A DNA stretch of 64,000 bases from Agrypnia vestita (GCA_016648135.1 JADDOH010010005.1:1-64000), one strand, 5' to 3'; shown: positions 9,627-21,662, counted from the stretch's first letter. Numbers and translations: made by a program. Notes: generated by a model from the letters alone, not told the origin.

Positions 9627-10557
9627 GATTAATAATGTCTCTGTGACATAAATCCAGCACTGTTCTGAAAGATTTGAACAAACTCAAAATATTCTGAATT
9701 GTTTTTAAAGTTTGATAATTTAGCCATCTGTCGTCATCGAACATTATCAGATTTATAGAACCAGCATCGATCAATAGATGTCGGTATTGCATACCAGGTG
9801 GAACAAACTACGATACTACGTACTTCTTTTCACTCCTTTTTTTGAAGAATGATTTATTTGTTGCAGGATAGAATTGCGGCTGCAAAAACAATTTTTTGAT
9901 TTTGTATATTTTCATTATACCATTTAATTTTAATGTGATTATTATAAATGAGACTCTGGACCAGATCAGTGCGTGAAGCAAGCAAGCAACAGGAAATCAT
10001 ATCGACCCTTCCTACGTCAAATATCGTAATTTTCATTGGTTTGCTATTTCGCGTGTATACGATACATTTTAGTAGCAGTATTTTTTTTTAAATATATTGT
10101 ATCGAATGAAGCGTAACAGGATATAATGTGTAAAAAAATTATTACAATTTAAAATATGCATCAAATAGACACGAAATACCTAAATAACTAAAAATTACCA
10201 AACGATTTGTTGTGTTACAATTTTTATTCATTTTTATAAAACCCGTTAATATTGACGGGAAATTAGTATGTTTTATGAGGTTAATTTATTGAAAAAAACA
10301 ATGAAATCATTTTAGGAATCTCAACAGTACAATTTATAATAATGGCATAACGTATTGGATAGTTGGTAGGCCAATTATAGAGATCCACGGTATAAAATAT
10401 TAAGTCAAGCAATAAAGAAAACATATATAAAATAGAGGGATAGGAATGGGAGTTAGAGGGAAAAGTGGAGTGAGGTGTATGGGATTGTGGTTGAGCGGAG
10501 TGTGTGTGTATGATGATGGTCGGTCTCAGTTAATCCGGTAAAGATATAGAAACAAGT
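9627..10557. other. No gene recognised; includes likely LINE 3' UTR
   Basis: The sequence is AT-rich to about 10350. The stretch from about 10430 to 10557 (GGGAGTTAGAGGGAAAAGTG and GGTCGGTCTCAGTTAATCCG) lies just downstream of the minus-strand LINE and may be its 3' untranslated region. Confidence 0.4.
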
Positions 10558-13310
10558 AATATAAGCGGTTTAAATACAATTTTTAAGAGCTGAGATGTTG
10601 GTATTAAATATATCAATGTCATTGAAGTGGTCATTGTATGCTTTGCATGTTCGCTGGATGAATGAGTTCTGTGCATAAGAGGTTCTGCTTATGGGTACAT
10701 GGAAGAGCACGGACTGTCGGGTTCGCCTTGATGGAGCGTGGAAAGAAACCAGCTCCAATTGGCTGGGACAGTCAATATGTCCCTGAAGTAACTTGAAAAG
10801 TAGTATTTGATCAGCTCGTGCTCTTCTATGTTCCAGGGTTCTCATGGTAGAGAAATCCGTTGCTTCCATATATGAGTCGAAATACATGCCGGATTTACAA
10901 CGGGCAACGCAAAAACCTGTTCTGAATTTGTTAGATTCTCGCAATGTATGTTGTATTCCAGACCTGAGATGCATACTCCAAGTGACTGCGAACGTAGGAA
11001 TAATATGAAATTTTTAATGAGTGAGGATTTTTGAATTGTTTGCAGGTTCGAAGTATGAATCCCAGAATACTGTAGGCTTTGGATGGTCAAAGTGCGCTTT
11101 AAAAATAAGTTTACTGTTGAGAATTATTCCGAGGTCTTTTAATTCGCATTTGTTTTCTAGTTGAGCGTTGTTTATTGAGTAGGCAAACTGAATGTTATTG
11201 GTTTTCCTGGAAAATGTCATTTGAAATCATTTTTTCGCGTTAAGAAGAAGTTTGTTTATATGACAGTAGGCAGAAACGCGGTTAAGATCTTCTTGAATTT
11301 TTCGGCAATCGTCTAGGGAGTTCACTTTTGCGAAAATCTTCATATCATCCACATAAAGTAGGAAATTAGCGAAATGAAAGGACTCCAGAGGAGATGCGCG
11401 CCCAGTCAGATTTAAGACCGCAGATGACTACTGCTTGGTTTCTGTTGGTAATGTAGGAAATAAGCCTCCTTAGTAGGTCACCGTGGATTCCTATTTTTAT
11501 CAGTTTATCAGCTAAAATGTCATGATCGACTTTGTCAAATGCTTTACTGTAGTCTGTGTATATGGCATCGGTTTTCGTTCGTTGATCCATTGAGGATAGC
11601 GCATACTGCGTGAAGGTTAGTAGATTGGTGACAGTGGATCTTCCCGCGAAGAATCCGTGTTGTTAGGGATTAATGTATGGCTTTATGGCGCTAAATATCT
11701 GGGTATAGACTAGTTTTTCAAAGAGTTTACTAAATATTGACAATTTTGAGATTGGTCTGTAGTTAGTTACGTCATTTTTTGACAAGATTTAAAAATAGGG
11801 TTTATATGCGCATTTTTCCATTGATCCGGGAAGGTACCTTTATTAAGGGATTTAATAAAAAGTAAACAGAGTGGATGGACGATACTGGAAGAGTACGCAT
11901 GTACAAACGAGGGAGGAATACCATCAGGCCCTGCGCCTTTATTAAAATCTAGACTATTTATATGATCTCGTAAAATGGTTGGGTTTATCGAGATTTGTTG
12001 AATGTCAGCCGGGCCAAAGTCGAATATAGAGGGTGTGTGCGCCCCTGAGGTATTTTGAGTAAATGCGGATTTAAAGTATTGTGAGAATAGGTTGCAAATA
12101 TCTTGTCCATTCACTGAAGTTTGGTTAAGGTATATGACTTTATTTGGAATAGTTGATGATTCATTTTTTGATTTCACGTATGACCAAAATTGTTTAGGGT
12201 TCGATGTAATTGCATTTTCTATTCTTTGGATATAATTATTGTAATGTGAATTTGACAGTCTTTTCAGCCTGGCCCTCAACAACCCTACGAGAAAAAGTTT
12301 CGTAATCAATCGGGTTTTTGTACAATTTGAATTTTTTTTTAATATTTGTATCTTTTCTTGCATATTTTTATTAGAGATGGCGTGTACCACGGGGGATACT
12401 TATTAGACCATATGTATTTGAATGGTATATGTGCTTCGATTAATTTTTCAAGAATATCATAGAATAGAGATGTTGCATCTTTCGTGTTGAGGTCTTCAAA
12501 AATAGAATCCCAGTTCATCGTGTTTATTGTTATATAATCTCCATTTCGAAATTATACTCTTTTTTCTTAAGCTGGTTTATTTGGGGAGAATCCAGGGAGT
12601 CAGAGTTATATCGATCGTTATATGGTGTGCATCTTCTGCAACTAGTGGGCCATCACTCGTCTTTGCTTCTATAGTGTTGTGATTGCAGAGAACTAAGTTG
12701 AGAATTCTACCCAAACTATTTATTGAATTATTGAATTGTTTTAAGCCTAAGAAGTTTATTGTATCACAGAAGGTTGGAAGGAGATATCTATTATTGCTGA
12801 TACCTCCCCAGGAAATATCAGGAAGATTGAAATCGCCGAGTATGAGAAAAATGTCAGAGGGATCTGACATTTTTCTCATACTCGGCGATTTCAATCTAGA
12901 GCCTTCAATAATATTGTTTAATTGGTGAAGGAACGTTTGCAGAAGGGAAGAGTGCGAGGTTCCGCTGGGAAGATAGAGGCAGCAGATATATAGATTGCTA
13001 CGTTTGGTATTAGAAGTGGTGGGGATACATACCCAGATATCTTCTGCCGCGGTCCGCCATTAGGTTAGTTCCACTGCATTGAGGTCTGAGTTTATAGCAA
13101 GAACTACAACTAGGGAATAATCTCTGTCACGATATACTTAATATCTAGAGTAAAAAATTTTGCAGTTATTAATGTTATCTATTAACCAGCTTTCTACTAT
13201 GCTCACACAGTCCCAGAGATTACATGCAACGTTATTTAGGAATGTGTCTGTTTTCGTGCGTAAACCTCGCGCATTTTGAAAGTATTGTGTCATTGTTAAT
13301 AATCAGTGAG
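10558..13310 (-). mobile_element. Jockey/CR1-type non-LTR retrotransposon, ORF2 relic
   Basis: A minus-strand relic of the endonuclease-reverse transcriptase ORF of a non-LTR retrotransposon. In order: an APE-type endonuclease (about 13300-12577) with QNARGLRTKTDTFLNN, VSIVESWLI and FLILGDFNLPDISW; a linker and RT fingers (12390-11767) with NPKQFWSYVKSK, LDFNKGAGPDGIPPSF and FPDQWKNAHINPIFK; RT palm pieces (11590-11366) with YSKAFDKVDHDIL; the catalytic LLYVDDMKIFAKV near 11360; and a thumb and C-terminal region to 10570. No ORF1 is seen upstream, so the copy is 5'-truncated or its ORF1 has decayed. At least four frame changes and stops make it inactive. A 35-bp palindrome sits inside the endonuclease at 12824-12897. 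Confidence 0.88.
12824..12897. repeat. Perfect 35-bp palindrome inside the LINE endonuclease
   Basis: The arms at 12824-12858 and 12863-12897 are exact reverse complements separated by GGGA. The left arm encodes, on the minus strand, the endonuclease motif DIFLILGDFN; the right arm is an inverted copy of it, giving an antisense-derived peptide (RLKSPSMRKMS) just upstream. The extra material, 39 nt (35-bp arm plus 4-bp spacer), keeps the frame. Confidence 0.92.
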
Positions 13311-14014
13311 TTAAAAGTGTATTATGTAGCGAATTGGATAAATATAAAATAATAGGAAGAAGTATATACGTATGTAGCGAACTGGGTAAATAATAAGTAG
13401 ATTGAATTTGAATGAATTTTATACGTGAGTACCTATCTGCCTACCTACTTGCCTAGTGTGACATCGATCAGCGTGCTACTAAAACACTTTGTTTTCTTGT
13501 TATATCTTTAGTACCACTAGAAAATTAAATATTTTTGTAACACAGTTTTAAAGTGAAAATTTATTTATAATAACTGCGTTGTCACCGAGGTCTGGATCAC
13601 TAATCAAAGAATGGCGTCGTCGCCTGCAGAAAAGTTGCACAACTGATGATAACAACTTTAACTCCGTCTGTATAAATAAGTTCAATTATTGTGTATTTAT
13701 ATCATTTTTATTAGGTATTTTTTATTTTAGAACTTTTGGTTTAGTAGGTACCTTCATTCTTCTTTTTTCGTATATTCTGCTTCACATGTATAATTTTATA
13801 TATACCTAGAACAAAAACAATATTATTACATATTATTTATTTATTTCCATATACGCGTAATAAATAAATAAATAAATTCAATATTCAATTAATTACAAAT
13901 ACAATTATGTAATTTTGTATCCCGTGTCCACTCTACTAGATAAACACAAGCCTTAAGGCATACTTTGCATACATTTAGCTGTAGGAATAACTCGCTAGAC
14001 GTGCTTAGACGTAT
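13311..14014. other. No gene recognised; TTTA/TAAA microsatellite
   Basis: The sequence is AT-rich. TATTTATTTATTT and AATAAATAAATAAATA at 13835-13878 form a short inverted microsatellite, possibly an old LINE tail. The open frame at 13579-13809 has no motif. Confidence 0.45.
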
Positions 14015-14775
14015 TATAGTCGTGCCGACAAACATGAAAGATCCAGGAAATAAAATCAAAAGCTAAGATTTTAAAAAATGCGAAAATTTTAGAAACTAAA
14101 AATTCCCAATTAGAAAATTTCAATATAGTAGATAGATGGAAAACAATAAAGGAAGTTTTTACAACCACCGTCAAAAACCTATTAAAACCAAAAAAAGAGG
14201 TAGGAAAACAACAACGGATGACCGATGAAATCTTGAAGTTAATGGCTGAAAAACGATTCTTTAAATCTAATTTCATAAAAACGAGGATAGATACAAGGAG
14301 ATCGACCAACTAATTAATAAGGAAAGAAAAAATCAAAGGAAAAGTGGATATCAGCCAAATGCAACGAGATAGAATATCAACACAATAAACACGACACACT
14401 TACCTAACGTACATAAAAAAATTAAAGGAACCCTGGGATTAACCAACAACAAAACAATACCTATATAAAAAGAGAAAAATGGCAAAATTATTTTAGACAT
14501 AGAAGGAAAACTAAATCGTCGGAAAGAATAAATTTTAGATTTATTAGACGATGACAGAGAAGCTTTGCAGAGTAATGAGGAAGAGATTAAGAATGGACCA
14601 AAAATTACCAAATAAATTTTGTATGCTATAAAGACGTCAAAAAGTGGGAAATCAGTTGGACCAGATGATGTATAGGTACGTAATGATGACAGCATTAACC
14701 CTGTCGTAGAACTTTTTAACGCAATATACAGAACTGGTACAATACCAAATGAATGGTTAAAGAGTGCAACTAGAG
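14015..14775 (+). pseudogene. Degenerate RTE/Jockey-type LINE, linker to RT fingers
   Basis: Plus-strand pieces in more than one frame resemble the region between endonuclease and RT of insect LINEs: VDRWKTIKEVFTTTVKNLLK, then QRMTDEILKLMAEKRFFKSN, then YAIKTSKSGKSVGPDDV and NPVVELFNAIYRTGTIPNEW. The GPD-V and IP-W blocks are the usual start of the RT fingers. Stops and frameshifts are numerous and the catalytic YxDD is missing. The longer minus-strand open frames over this interval (13995-14309, 14351-14800) are shadows of it. Confidence 0.7.
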
Positions 14776-16082
14776 TGCAACTACTGCAACTGCTGTACAC
14801 TACACGAGAGAATTTTGTTAATCGACGATATGGACATTGAAGAGAAATTAATGCTAATATCTTTATTAATACAAAAATGGTGTTAGGTAGCAGGCATACC
14901 TGCCGTTGACCGAATTTAGTTATCCTTTTTGTACAGTGAATTGTGATTCGTTTGTGAAAATTATGGTCGTTTTTTTTGTAATTTTAATAAAGTAAATCGA
15001 TTTTGGCTAATGTCAGATTAGTATCATCGGGCGGAATATAAAAATAAATTTACGCGTGGAACAAATATTGTATCAGATTGTCCGTCTCGCATATAAACAA
15101 ATGAAATCATTAAAGTGCTCTTTATGCATCCATTTCTCATATTTGTGCGAAAACGACCGACAGAATATAAATGGGCAAGGCCTATACAATTATGTTGTAA
15201 AAATTCAGCAAAGGGTGACAGCATTACCTAGAGACGTCACTGGATGATACATGGTTGTTGCTACGACATAAAATGAGTTTTGATTAATTTAATAAGTTTA
15301 TTATTCTAAACGGAGAATATTGTAATGGTTTGTCAAGTATTTCAATTTATAACGCTAGGGTCAATGTCGGTTGCACTCGCGTGGGAACATTTTCCAACAA
15401 TACTTGGTGCTTAGTCGCGCTGACCGCCTCCGCCGGCCGTACATTGATTTCAATCCTAAAATATTAAAATAGGTTATATAAATCAACTTGATGCCACTCG
15501 GCACGAATTTACACACGAAAGGGGACAATGAATCATTGCGTCTCGTCAAAAAGACAAAGAGAAACACCCGTAAAGATATTTGACCTCTCTGAAACGTCAG
15601 AGTGACGTTTGTGTGAACCCCGCGGCGAAGTTCCCTCCAAATCCCCATTTGTCACTCCACGTTTGAAACGTGAAAAGAAAACGTCTATGGTTTTTACGAT
15701 TATCAATGAATAAAAAGATTTGTTACCATAAATAATTCAAAACGGACGGCTATCCCGGTTCAAATCAAACGCACGGTAGGTACCACGGAGCATTATTATT
15801 TTTGGGCGCATTCAAATCAGTAGACTTCTACGGTGACCTCATTATTTATATTCAAATGGGGTGAAATATTTTGTTATTCAAGGAAACCATTTGAATGTGT
15901 AATTTGATCTGTAGATATGTTCACGTCGTTCTTTGTAAATAAGTACTCGTAAATATACAGATATTAAAAATTTAATGTCACTTGCGATTTGTTGTACAAT
16001 TGAAGGACAATTTTTTTAATCTTATTAAAAATAATCATTTTATAGAAAAGTGAACATCCTTCCATTCAATTTAATGTATCAT
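14776..16082. other. No gene recognised; a GC-richer patch
   Basis: The stretch 15361-15660 is richer in GC (CCGCCTCCGCCGGCCG and CCCCGCGGCGAAG) and holds a 95-codon minus-strand open frame without a recognisable motif. It might be a promoter-like or 5' UTR-like island, but nothing confirms this. The rest is AT-rich. Confidence 0.35.
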
Positions 16083-16250
16083 GTTAAGACAGTCTCTTAG
16101 TGATCCAATGGTCGGGAGATCGAGTCTTATTCTAGAAGACTGGCAAGTTAATCATATTTTCTTAGAACAAGTTAGCTTAGTTAGAAAACGGTAAGGGTAG
16201 TGATGTGACACGTAGGTAGGTACTCCGTGTACGCATCTCTATTAAAAAAA
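16083..16250 (+). mobile_element. tRNA-derived SINE, copy 1 (decayed head)
   Basis: The tail GTGATGTGACACGTAGG..CCGTGTACGCATCTCTATT plus an A-run matches the tail of the better copy at 31640-31835. The head (CCAATGGTCGGGAGATCGAGTC) sits where that copy has its tRNA-like promoter boxes, but it is diverged. Other members lie at 44187, 50943 and 53758. Confidence 0.6.
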
Positions 16251-16261
16251 ATCAATTATAT

Positions 16262-16500
16262 CATGATCATCACTCTCATCCATCAGCCGTTTTATATCCA
16301 CTGCAGGATGAGAGTCTTCTCAAGGGTTTCCCACTTTTCTTTGTCCATAGTTATTCACAGCCGCGTATTTCCGCAGAGATTTATGATTTAATTTGAGTCC
16401 AGTGGAATTTAGGGCGGCTTATTGATCTCTCAATTTCTTTTGGATACCATACATTTGCCCAACGAGTATCCGTCCTCCGAGTGTTAAACTAAATCCAATT
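16262..16500 (-). repeat. LINE-derived dispersed fragment
   Basis: CATCACTCTCATCCATCAGC and TATATCCACTGCAGGATGAG belong, from memory, to the very common insect LINE 3' region that usually reads ATCATCATCAGCC..CCACTGCTGG on the reverse strand. There is no open frame and only the non-autonomous tail is present. Family recognition is from general knowledge of insect repeats. Confidence 0.45.
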
Positions 16501-17049
16501 ATTTGTGTAAATAGCAGAAACTATTCGTGCTTGGCACTACGCCCCCCTGCGCAGCAGGTTGGTTGATTCACAAACGATGGTGGTCGTTGCGTGGCCATGT
16601 ACAATGTGCAAATATACGTTCGTGTGTACGTGGCACTTCCAAACTGAAGTGGTTGGCTACAATATAATATATTTTAACCAATTCGTAATTAATCCCTTTT
16701 TTATTTATTTTTAAAGTTATCTTCTTCAGGCGCATTGAGGGTAATTTTTTTATTGTAATGGAAGTTGTAGCGGGAATGCGAGACCACGAAATGCACGCGC
16801 ATCTATTAAACTGTCGCATAAAAAATTATCAGATGCTCAATTCAAAAGCTGACAAATGATTGGTTATTGAATTAAAAATTAGAACTGTTTATTGAATTAC
16901 GATTTTAGGTTTTTTGGGATTTCATGTTATTGTTGATGTTTTTTTGCAAAAACGACGTATCTAATTGTCAGATATTCGTTTTCAAAACAATATTTTAGGC
17001 ACATTCTCCAGACAGCAAAAGCATAAGAGGTACCCAAATACTATACATA

Positions 17050-17301
17050 TCGACGGTCCCTACTTATACCTACTGGCGAATCTGAAAAAATTCGATTTTC
17101 GTTTTAGTATCTTAAACCATCCGATTTACTTTATATTTTCGGATTATCTTTAAAGAAGTTTAATTTTTCTTTAATATATGCTTTGTTTGAAACGAAAATA
17201 CTGTTTTTTTTTAAAATGTCCGAAAACACATTGCATAATTTAAGAGAGTAAAACGATAAATTAATTTTTGCAGATTCGACAGTAAACGTAGGGACCGTCG
17301 A
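17050..17301. mobile_element. TA-flanked MITE (252 bp)
   Basis: The inverted ends TCGACGGTCCCTAC (17050) and GTAGGGACCGTCGA (ending 17301) extend with mismatches to about 40 bp (CGAATCTGAAAAAAT versus CGAATCTGCAAAAAT). TA lies on both sides (17048-17049 and 17302-17303). Size and TA duplication fit a Tc1/mariner-type MITE. It has no coding capacity, and the overlapping open frame at 16965-17153 is a by-product. Confidence 0.8.
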
Positions 17302-17761
17302 TATCTACTTAATTACTATAATACAGAATAACTATATACAATAAATTGAATAGTTAACAACTTTAAATTAAAATTAATCATTAAATTCTTGAACAATCAT
17401 GATTTACTAACTATCTCCTCTCCAACACAAGTCCTTCCAGTTGCTTGTTGAAGAGTCCTACATTATTATCTTCATGTTACCAGAAAGTCCATTATAGTAT
17501 ACTTAATGTACCGTTTCGGCGGTGACACAAGTCCATCACGTTTTGGAGCCGAAAGGCTATTCCCGTGCGGGCTCTTGCCGCTAGGCTTTTATCGGTAGCA
17601 CTTGGCGGATATTTGAAAAAATAAATAATGTGGTCTAATTCTCTATTTAATATATCGAGTGAAATATTGGAGCCTCGTTCCTAGGGGAAATTTTCAAAAT
17701 GTTTTAAAGGAGGCGCCAGCTATAATATTTACGCACCAGTAAGCCGTATCGTGATGCCATC

Positions 17762-17945
17762 TAAAATCTTCCATCGTCACATAAGACTTCATGTCACGAA
17801 TGAAATGATTTAGAATTGGACTTCATTTTCCTCTCATTGGCTCTCATAACAATATTTCTACTTTTCGTTTGTCGCCCACTTTGAAAATACCTTTCTAGGA
17901 ATGGCCAAAACGCTGCTCGCAGAAGCGATGAAATAATTGATTAGC
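17762..17945. repeat. 187-bp dispersed repeat, copy 2
   Basis: It is nearly identical to 7395-7590 (for example TTTAGAATTGGACTTCATTT and CCACTTTGAAAATACCTTTC), differing at only a handful of positions. Here it is not inside a recognisable element. The flanks differ from copy 1 immediately outside the unit, so the boundaries are real. Confidence 0.85.
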
Positions 17946-19018
17946 TAATACATATTAATTATTCGAGTTCATTCTGATATTTGTCAGTGTCAATGTTAAA
18001 TCTTAATTCATTTAAATATTTTTGATGTAAGTATGCGCAGTTAAACCTCTGTAATTCGGCAGCCTTATATTTATTTTTAATTGCATAATTTTCATGAGAA
18101 CGGAATTTTATAATTATATGACATGTTATAATTTACCATGTCCGCGTTCTGTGAACTGTGAAAAAATATGAATATATTATAATGAACTTGCATATTGTGT
18201 TTTCTATTTTCTATTCTGTGTTAAACAGATACGTATAGGCTATTTATTATAAAGCTGCCAAGTTTGAAGTTTTTTGGTATTTTTGCTTAGTGGAATTTTT
18301 TTGAATAAAATACTACAATCTCTTAAGACTACCCAAATTAAAAACTGCCTGAAGCAGTGGAAACGGCAATGCTCATATATATATATGTAATGTGCAAATA
18401 GGTAATACATTTTTTTGTTATGGTTGTATACCCTACTGTTGTTAACCAAAACAATGTTTATTTATTATTTTCTCAAACTATTGTATGCGTACAAATAGTC
18501 TGTATATAATATGAAAGATTAAAAAAATATTTGATATAGTACCATAAAACAATAAATGCTGCTATAGTGAATGATATTTTATAATACGTTAATGGCTTAT
18601 AGAGATTAATGGTGGATAGTTCGTAAAAATTTGAAAGTTTACTATGGACAAACCTTGAACATCGAATACTCTAATACAATAGTTATTTCAATACCAGAAA
18701 TGTGACAATCCTTGACAAATATTATTCTACACTAAAAAATTTTTTTCTTGTGTATAAGTAGATGTAAAAGGATTTGTCAATTAGAACCATATGAATTTAA
18801 ATGAAATAAAACAAAATCTATGTATACTATGTCATGTGAAGGACTATAGATGTCTCTACTATATTCCACTCGAATATAAGAAGGAAACTGATTTAGAACA
18901 TTTTTATTTTATTTTTTTATTTGCGTAATATTTTATACAATGTATAGATCATGCATCATTTACATTATATTTTTTTATTCATTGTTTTTACACATACTAC
19001 TCCTGTGATGTTTTATTT
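17946..19018. other. No gene recognised
   Basis: This is AT-rich sequence. A short AT run lies at 18376-18387. The minus-strand open frame at 18240-18449 has no motif. The last 150 bp probably are the 3' UTR of the LINE end that follows. Confidence 0.4.
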
Positions 19019-19170
19019 TTAATAATAATGTTTTTTTAAATGTTCATTTAATTTATTTTTTAATAGTTGTATGTCTTTTAGCTGTTTGATTTCCGTAGGA
19101 AGATTATAAAAGTTTTTATGCCTAAATATATGTAGTTTTGTTGATATTGTTTGGTATTGCACTTTGGTAT
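19019..19170 (-). pseudogene. LINE ORF2 C-terminal end
   Basis: The minus strand reads KLHIFRHKNFYNLPTEIKQL, KDIQLLKNKLNEHLKKHYY and a stop at 19019-19021. LP-EIK followed by a basic amphipathic helix is how many Jockey/CR1-type ORF2 proteins end. A related, more damaged copy lies at 62340-62530. No ATG is present, so this is only the 3' tip of a truncated copy. Confidence 0.6.
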
Positions 19171-19277
19171 TTTAAATTTACTTTGGTATCTTAAATATGT
19201 GCTTGTTTCGACTTGTTTAATATTGCTTTCTTTGTTCTGTGTTCTATGTGTTCTTTCACTTTTTGAATAATCGATAT

Positions 19278-19592
19278 CTTTTTACTCCCTTTCTTTTAAC
19301 TCATAGCGTCCGCTCGCTAGCTCGCTTGCCTGACGAAATACTTTGGATAGATTTTTAACCCTTTTCCCGTGATCCAATCGAGCGGAAACTTTGCAAGCAG
19401 ACTTGGCGACGATAAAAATGATCTAACAAATTTTCGTTTAAAATTTTTTAATAAATATAGTATAATTTTGGATTTTTCGAAATATTAATGGTTTTTTCAA
19501 ATTGGAATCAATACAAGCGAGTAATTAGCCCGACGCGTGTATACACACGAAACCTGATTAAAAGAGAAAGGGAGTATAATAAAAACTTGGTT
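19278..19592. mobile_element. MITE with TTTTACTCCCTTTC ends, copy 1
   Basis: The ends TTTTTACTCCCTTTCTTTTAA (left) and TTAAAAGAGAAAGGGAGTAT (right) are inverted. The interior carries CCCGTGATCCAATCGAGCGG and a GCTTGC..GCAAGC motif, shared with 25090-25320 and 59752-60040. It is about 315 bp long with no coding capacity. The target duplication is unclear. Confidence 0.75.
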
Positions 19593-20055
19593 TTTAAAGG
19601 TTAGTTTTTTTATAAACATTTTCAATTATATTTACGATATGATCTTGCGGTGGAATTGTGAACGTTACATTGTGTAGAGTGATCACTTAAAGCAGCTCAT
19701 ACAAGTCGTAGGCCCTGGGCCATCTTCCCATATAAATGGCTTCGTGTCTGTGAGACTTCTGTAATTTATGTTAACAGAAACAAAAACAGTTTAAGATGCA
19801 GCCAATTTTTTTTGAAGTACACACAATCTATATAAATAATAGTTTCGAGTAATTGGGTAACTATATTTTATTTTTCAGAATTAATGTGGATTTGAACGAC
19901 TGATCCAATCCCTGGTGAAATCTGATGGCTACACTCCCCTTGTACGTCACTCTGGACGGGTAAGTCGAAAATCATAATTCACCTGTGGCCTGCTTTCGAG
20001 CTATTCATTTATGTTATTTGTATCGTGCCTACACGGTACGTAGAATCGGCCGTGT

Positions 20056-20723
20056 AAGGTAAGGGTACGAACATGCCAAAGATGCTTCACTGCGATACCT
20101 CGCGGTCGCGGTTTAGCTCGCTATCTCGATGTCACCTCCATGTAAAACAAATACACGCTAGTAGATACGCACGCACATGCCGAAAGATACCTCACTGCGA
20201 TACATCGCGGCCTACATGGAGGTTTAGCTCGATGCTTTCGTGATAACAAAATATTTTGTTTTCACATCGCGGTCGACCGCGAGCAGCGATGTGTTCTGGC
20301 TCGTGATTGGTCATATTCGCCTCAGCCTAGCGAATCTGTCCAATCACGATCCAGATCACATCGCTGCTCGCTGTCGACCGCGATGTAAAAACAAATGGAT
20401 CTGTCATCTGTCATTAATCCCGTATTGCTCATGTCACGATCGCTATAGTTATCTTTTAAACTGTTTTTACTTGATAAATACTGTGAATTGAATTATGGAT
20501 AAGGAGGTGCTAATTGATTTGATTTTTAATATTCCTGCTTTGTGGGATAAGCGGGAGAAAAATCACCACAACAAATAGCGAGTATCGACATCGAGGTGCG
20601 ACTGAACCGACATGTTCGCACCGCCATCCATGTAAACAGCGAGTATCGACATCGAGATAGCGAGCTGAAACCGCGACCGCGAGGTATCGCAGTGAGGCAT
20701 CTTTGGCATGTTCGTACCCTAAG
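20056..20723. mobile_element. Complex fold-back element with nested hairpin
   Basis: The outer arms (20062-20132 and 20648-20720) are inverted near-identical copies: GGGTACGAACATGCCAAAGA, CTGCGATACCTCGCGGTCGC and CTCGCTATCTCGATGTC. A partial third arm lies at 20184-20234. In the middle, 20255-20314 and 20337-20395 form a second inverted pair (ACATCGCGGTCGACCGCGAG and CTCGCTGTCGACCGCGATGT). It is rich in CpG compared with its surroundings. It is non-coding and probably a fold-back DNA element with a second one inserted, though the target duplications are not clear. Confidence 0.75.
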
Positions 20724-20858
20724 GTTCTGCAGCGCGTACTAACTTTGGGTAATAACAAAAATCGCATAATGCGTCCATACCACATGGATGTTTTATGCAT
20801 TAATTAACAACAGCGATAGCCGTGATGTGGGTTAGAAAAATCTTGAATATACAAAAAA

Positions 20859-21180
20859 CTATAGCATAAAGAGCATGGACGATTTCAGCATATAAAGATA
20901 TCGTAGGAAGCTGTCCAGACCCGTACATAACTCATTTTTAGCGTTTTGTGGGTTGGCTGTTTTCTGCATAACTACGTCCACTTGATGGTTCGTTTCACAT
21001 CCAGCAAGGGGGTCGGTAGTGTCCGGTGTGGATGTCCCGATATCCCGATCGCGGATTTTGCAACGATTTGCGAGCGCCACACGAACCAGACATGCGTGGT
21101 GAAATAACCGAGAAAACTTTGTTTGTTTCCTTCACACATAACAAAGTGAAACAAATTATTTAAAATATTATAAATCAATC
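20859..21180 (-). other. Unassigned open frames
   Basis: Two overlapping minus-strand frames (20859-21080 and 20972-21178) cover a moderately GC-rich patch. They include RDIGTSTPDTTDPLAGCETN and QIVAKSAIGISGHPHRT. I do not recognise either, and there is no splice or promoter support. They may be part of an old element. Confidence 0.2.
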
Positions 21181-21559
21181 ACCATACATATATCCAATGT
21201 TCGAGAATCGGTTAAACGTTATTTTGTTGGTCTCTGCTTCTAGCTATTGCCACGAAATTGATAATTTTTTAATTACATTTACGATAAATATTATATTATT
21301 ATTATTATTATTTAAATGCGAAGGCTATATGAGTATCTGGCTTTTAAATGGCTGATGGCGCCACTGCCGCAAAATCTGTATACCTACTATTGTAGTTTAA
21401 CGCTATCTTTCAAACGATACCTGTCTGAATTTTGGTAAGAATTGATAAATTTTGAAAATGGGAATGTTTGTGTTTGTTGGCAACATGGATAAATAGCAAC
21501 ATCGGTCAGTAATTCGATTCCTTTTTTTAGATGGAAAGACGTGTCACGATATCGTATTA

Positions 21560-21662
21560 TGTTGCGTGCCGTTTATGAGGACCGAGTATTGGTTTGACGA
21601 GTTGAAGTGTGGCCGAATATCCGTATTTGACGAAGAGCGTCCTGGCCGTGCGAAGGCTTAGA
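21560..21662 (+). pseudogene. Mos1/SETMAR-like transposase scrap
   Basis: The plus strand reads TEYWFDELKCGRISVFDEER then PGRAKA. This matches the end of the HTH domain and linker of Mos1/SETMAR-like transposases, usually W-(x)-(K/R)FK-GR-S--D--R-GRP. It is cut off by the MITE that starts at 21658. Confidence 0.6.

Noticed and set aside
12683..12928. Plus-strand frame containing FLILGDFN as an endonuclease gene
   Set aside because: It arises only because of the palindrome that copied this motif onto the other strand; the real frame is on the minus strand.
13995..14309. 104-codon minus-strand frame
   Set aside because: Same reason: shadow of the LINE linker read on the plus strand.
14351..14800. 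149-codon minus-strand frame with membrane-like composition
   Set aside because: It is the reverse shadow of AT-rich LINE coding sequence (lysine-rich plus strand appears as Phe/Leu/Ser-rich minus strand).
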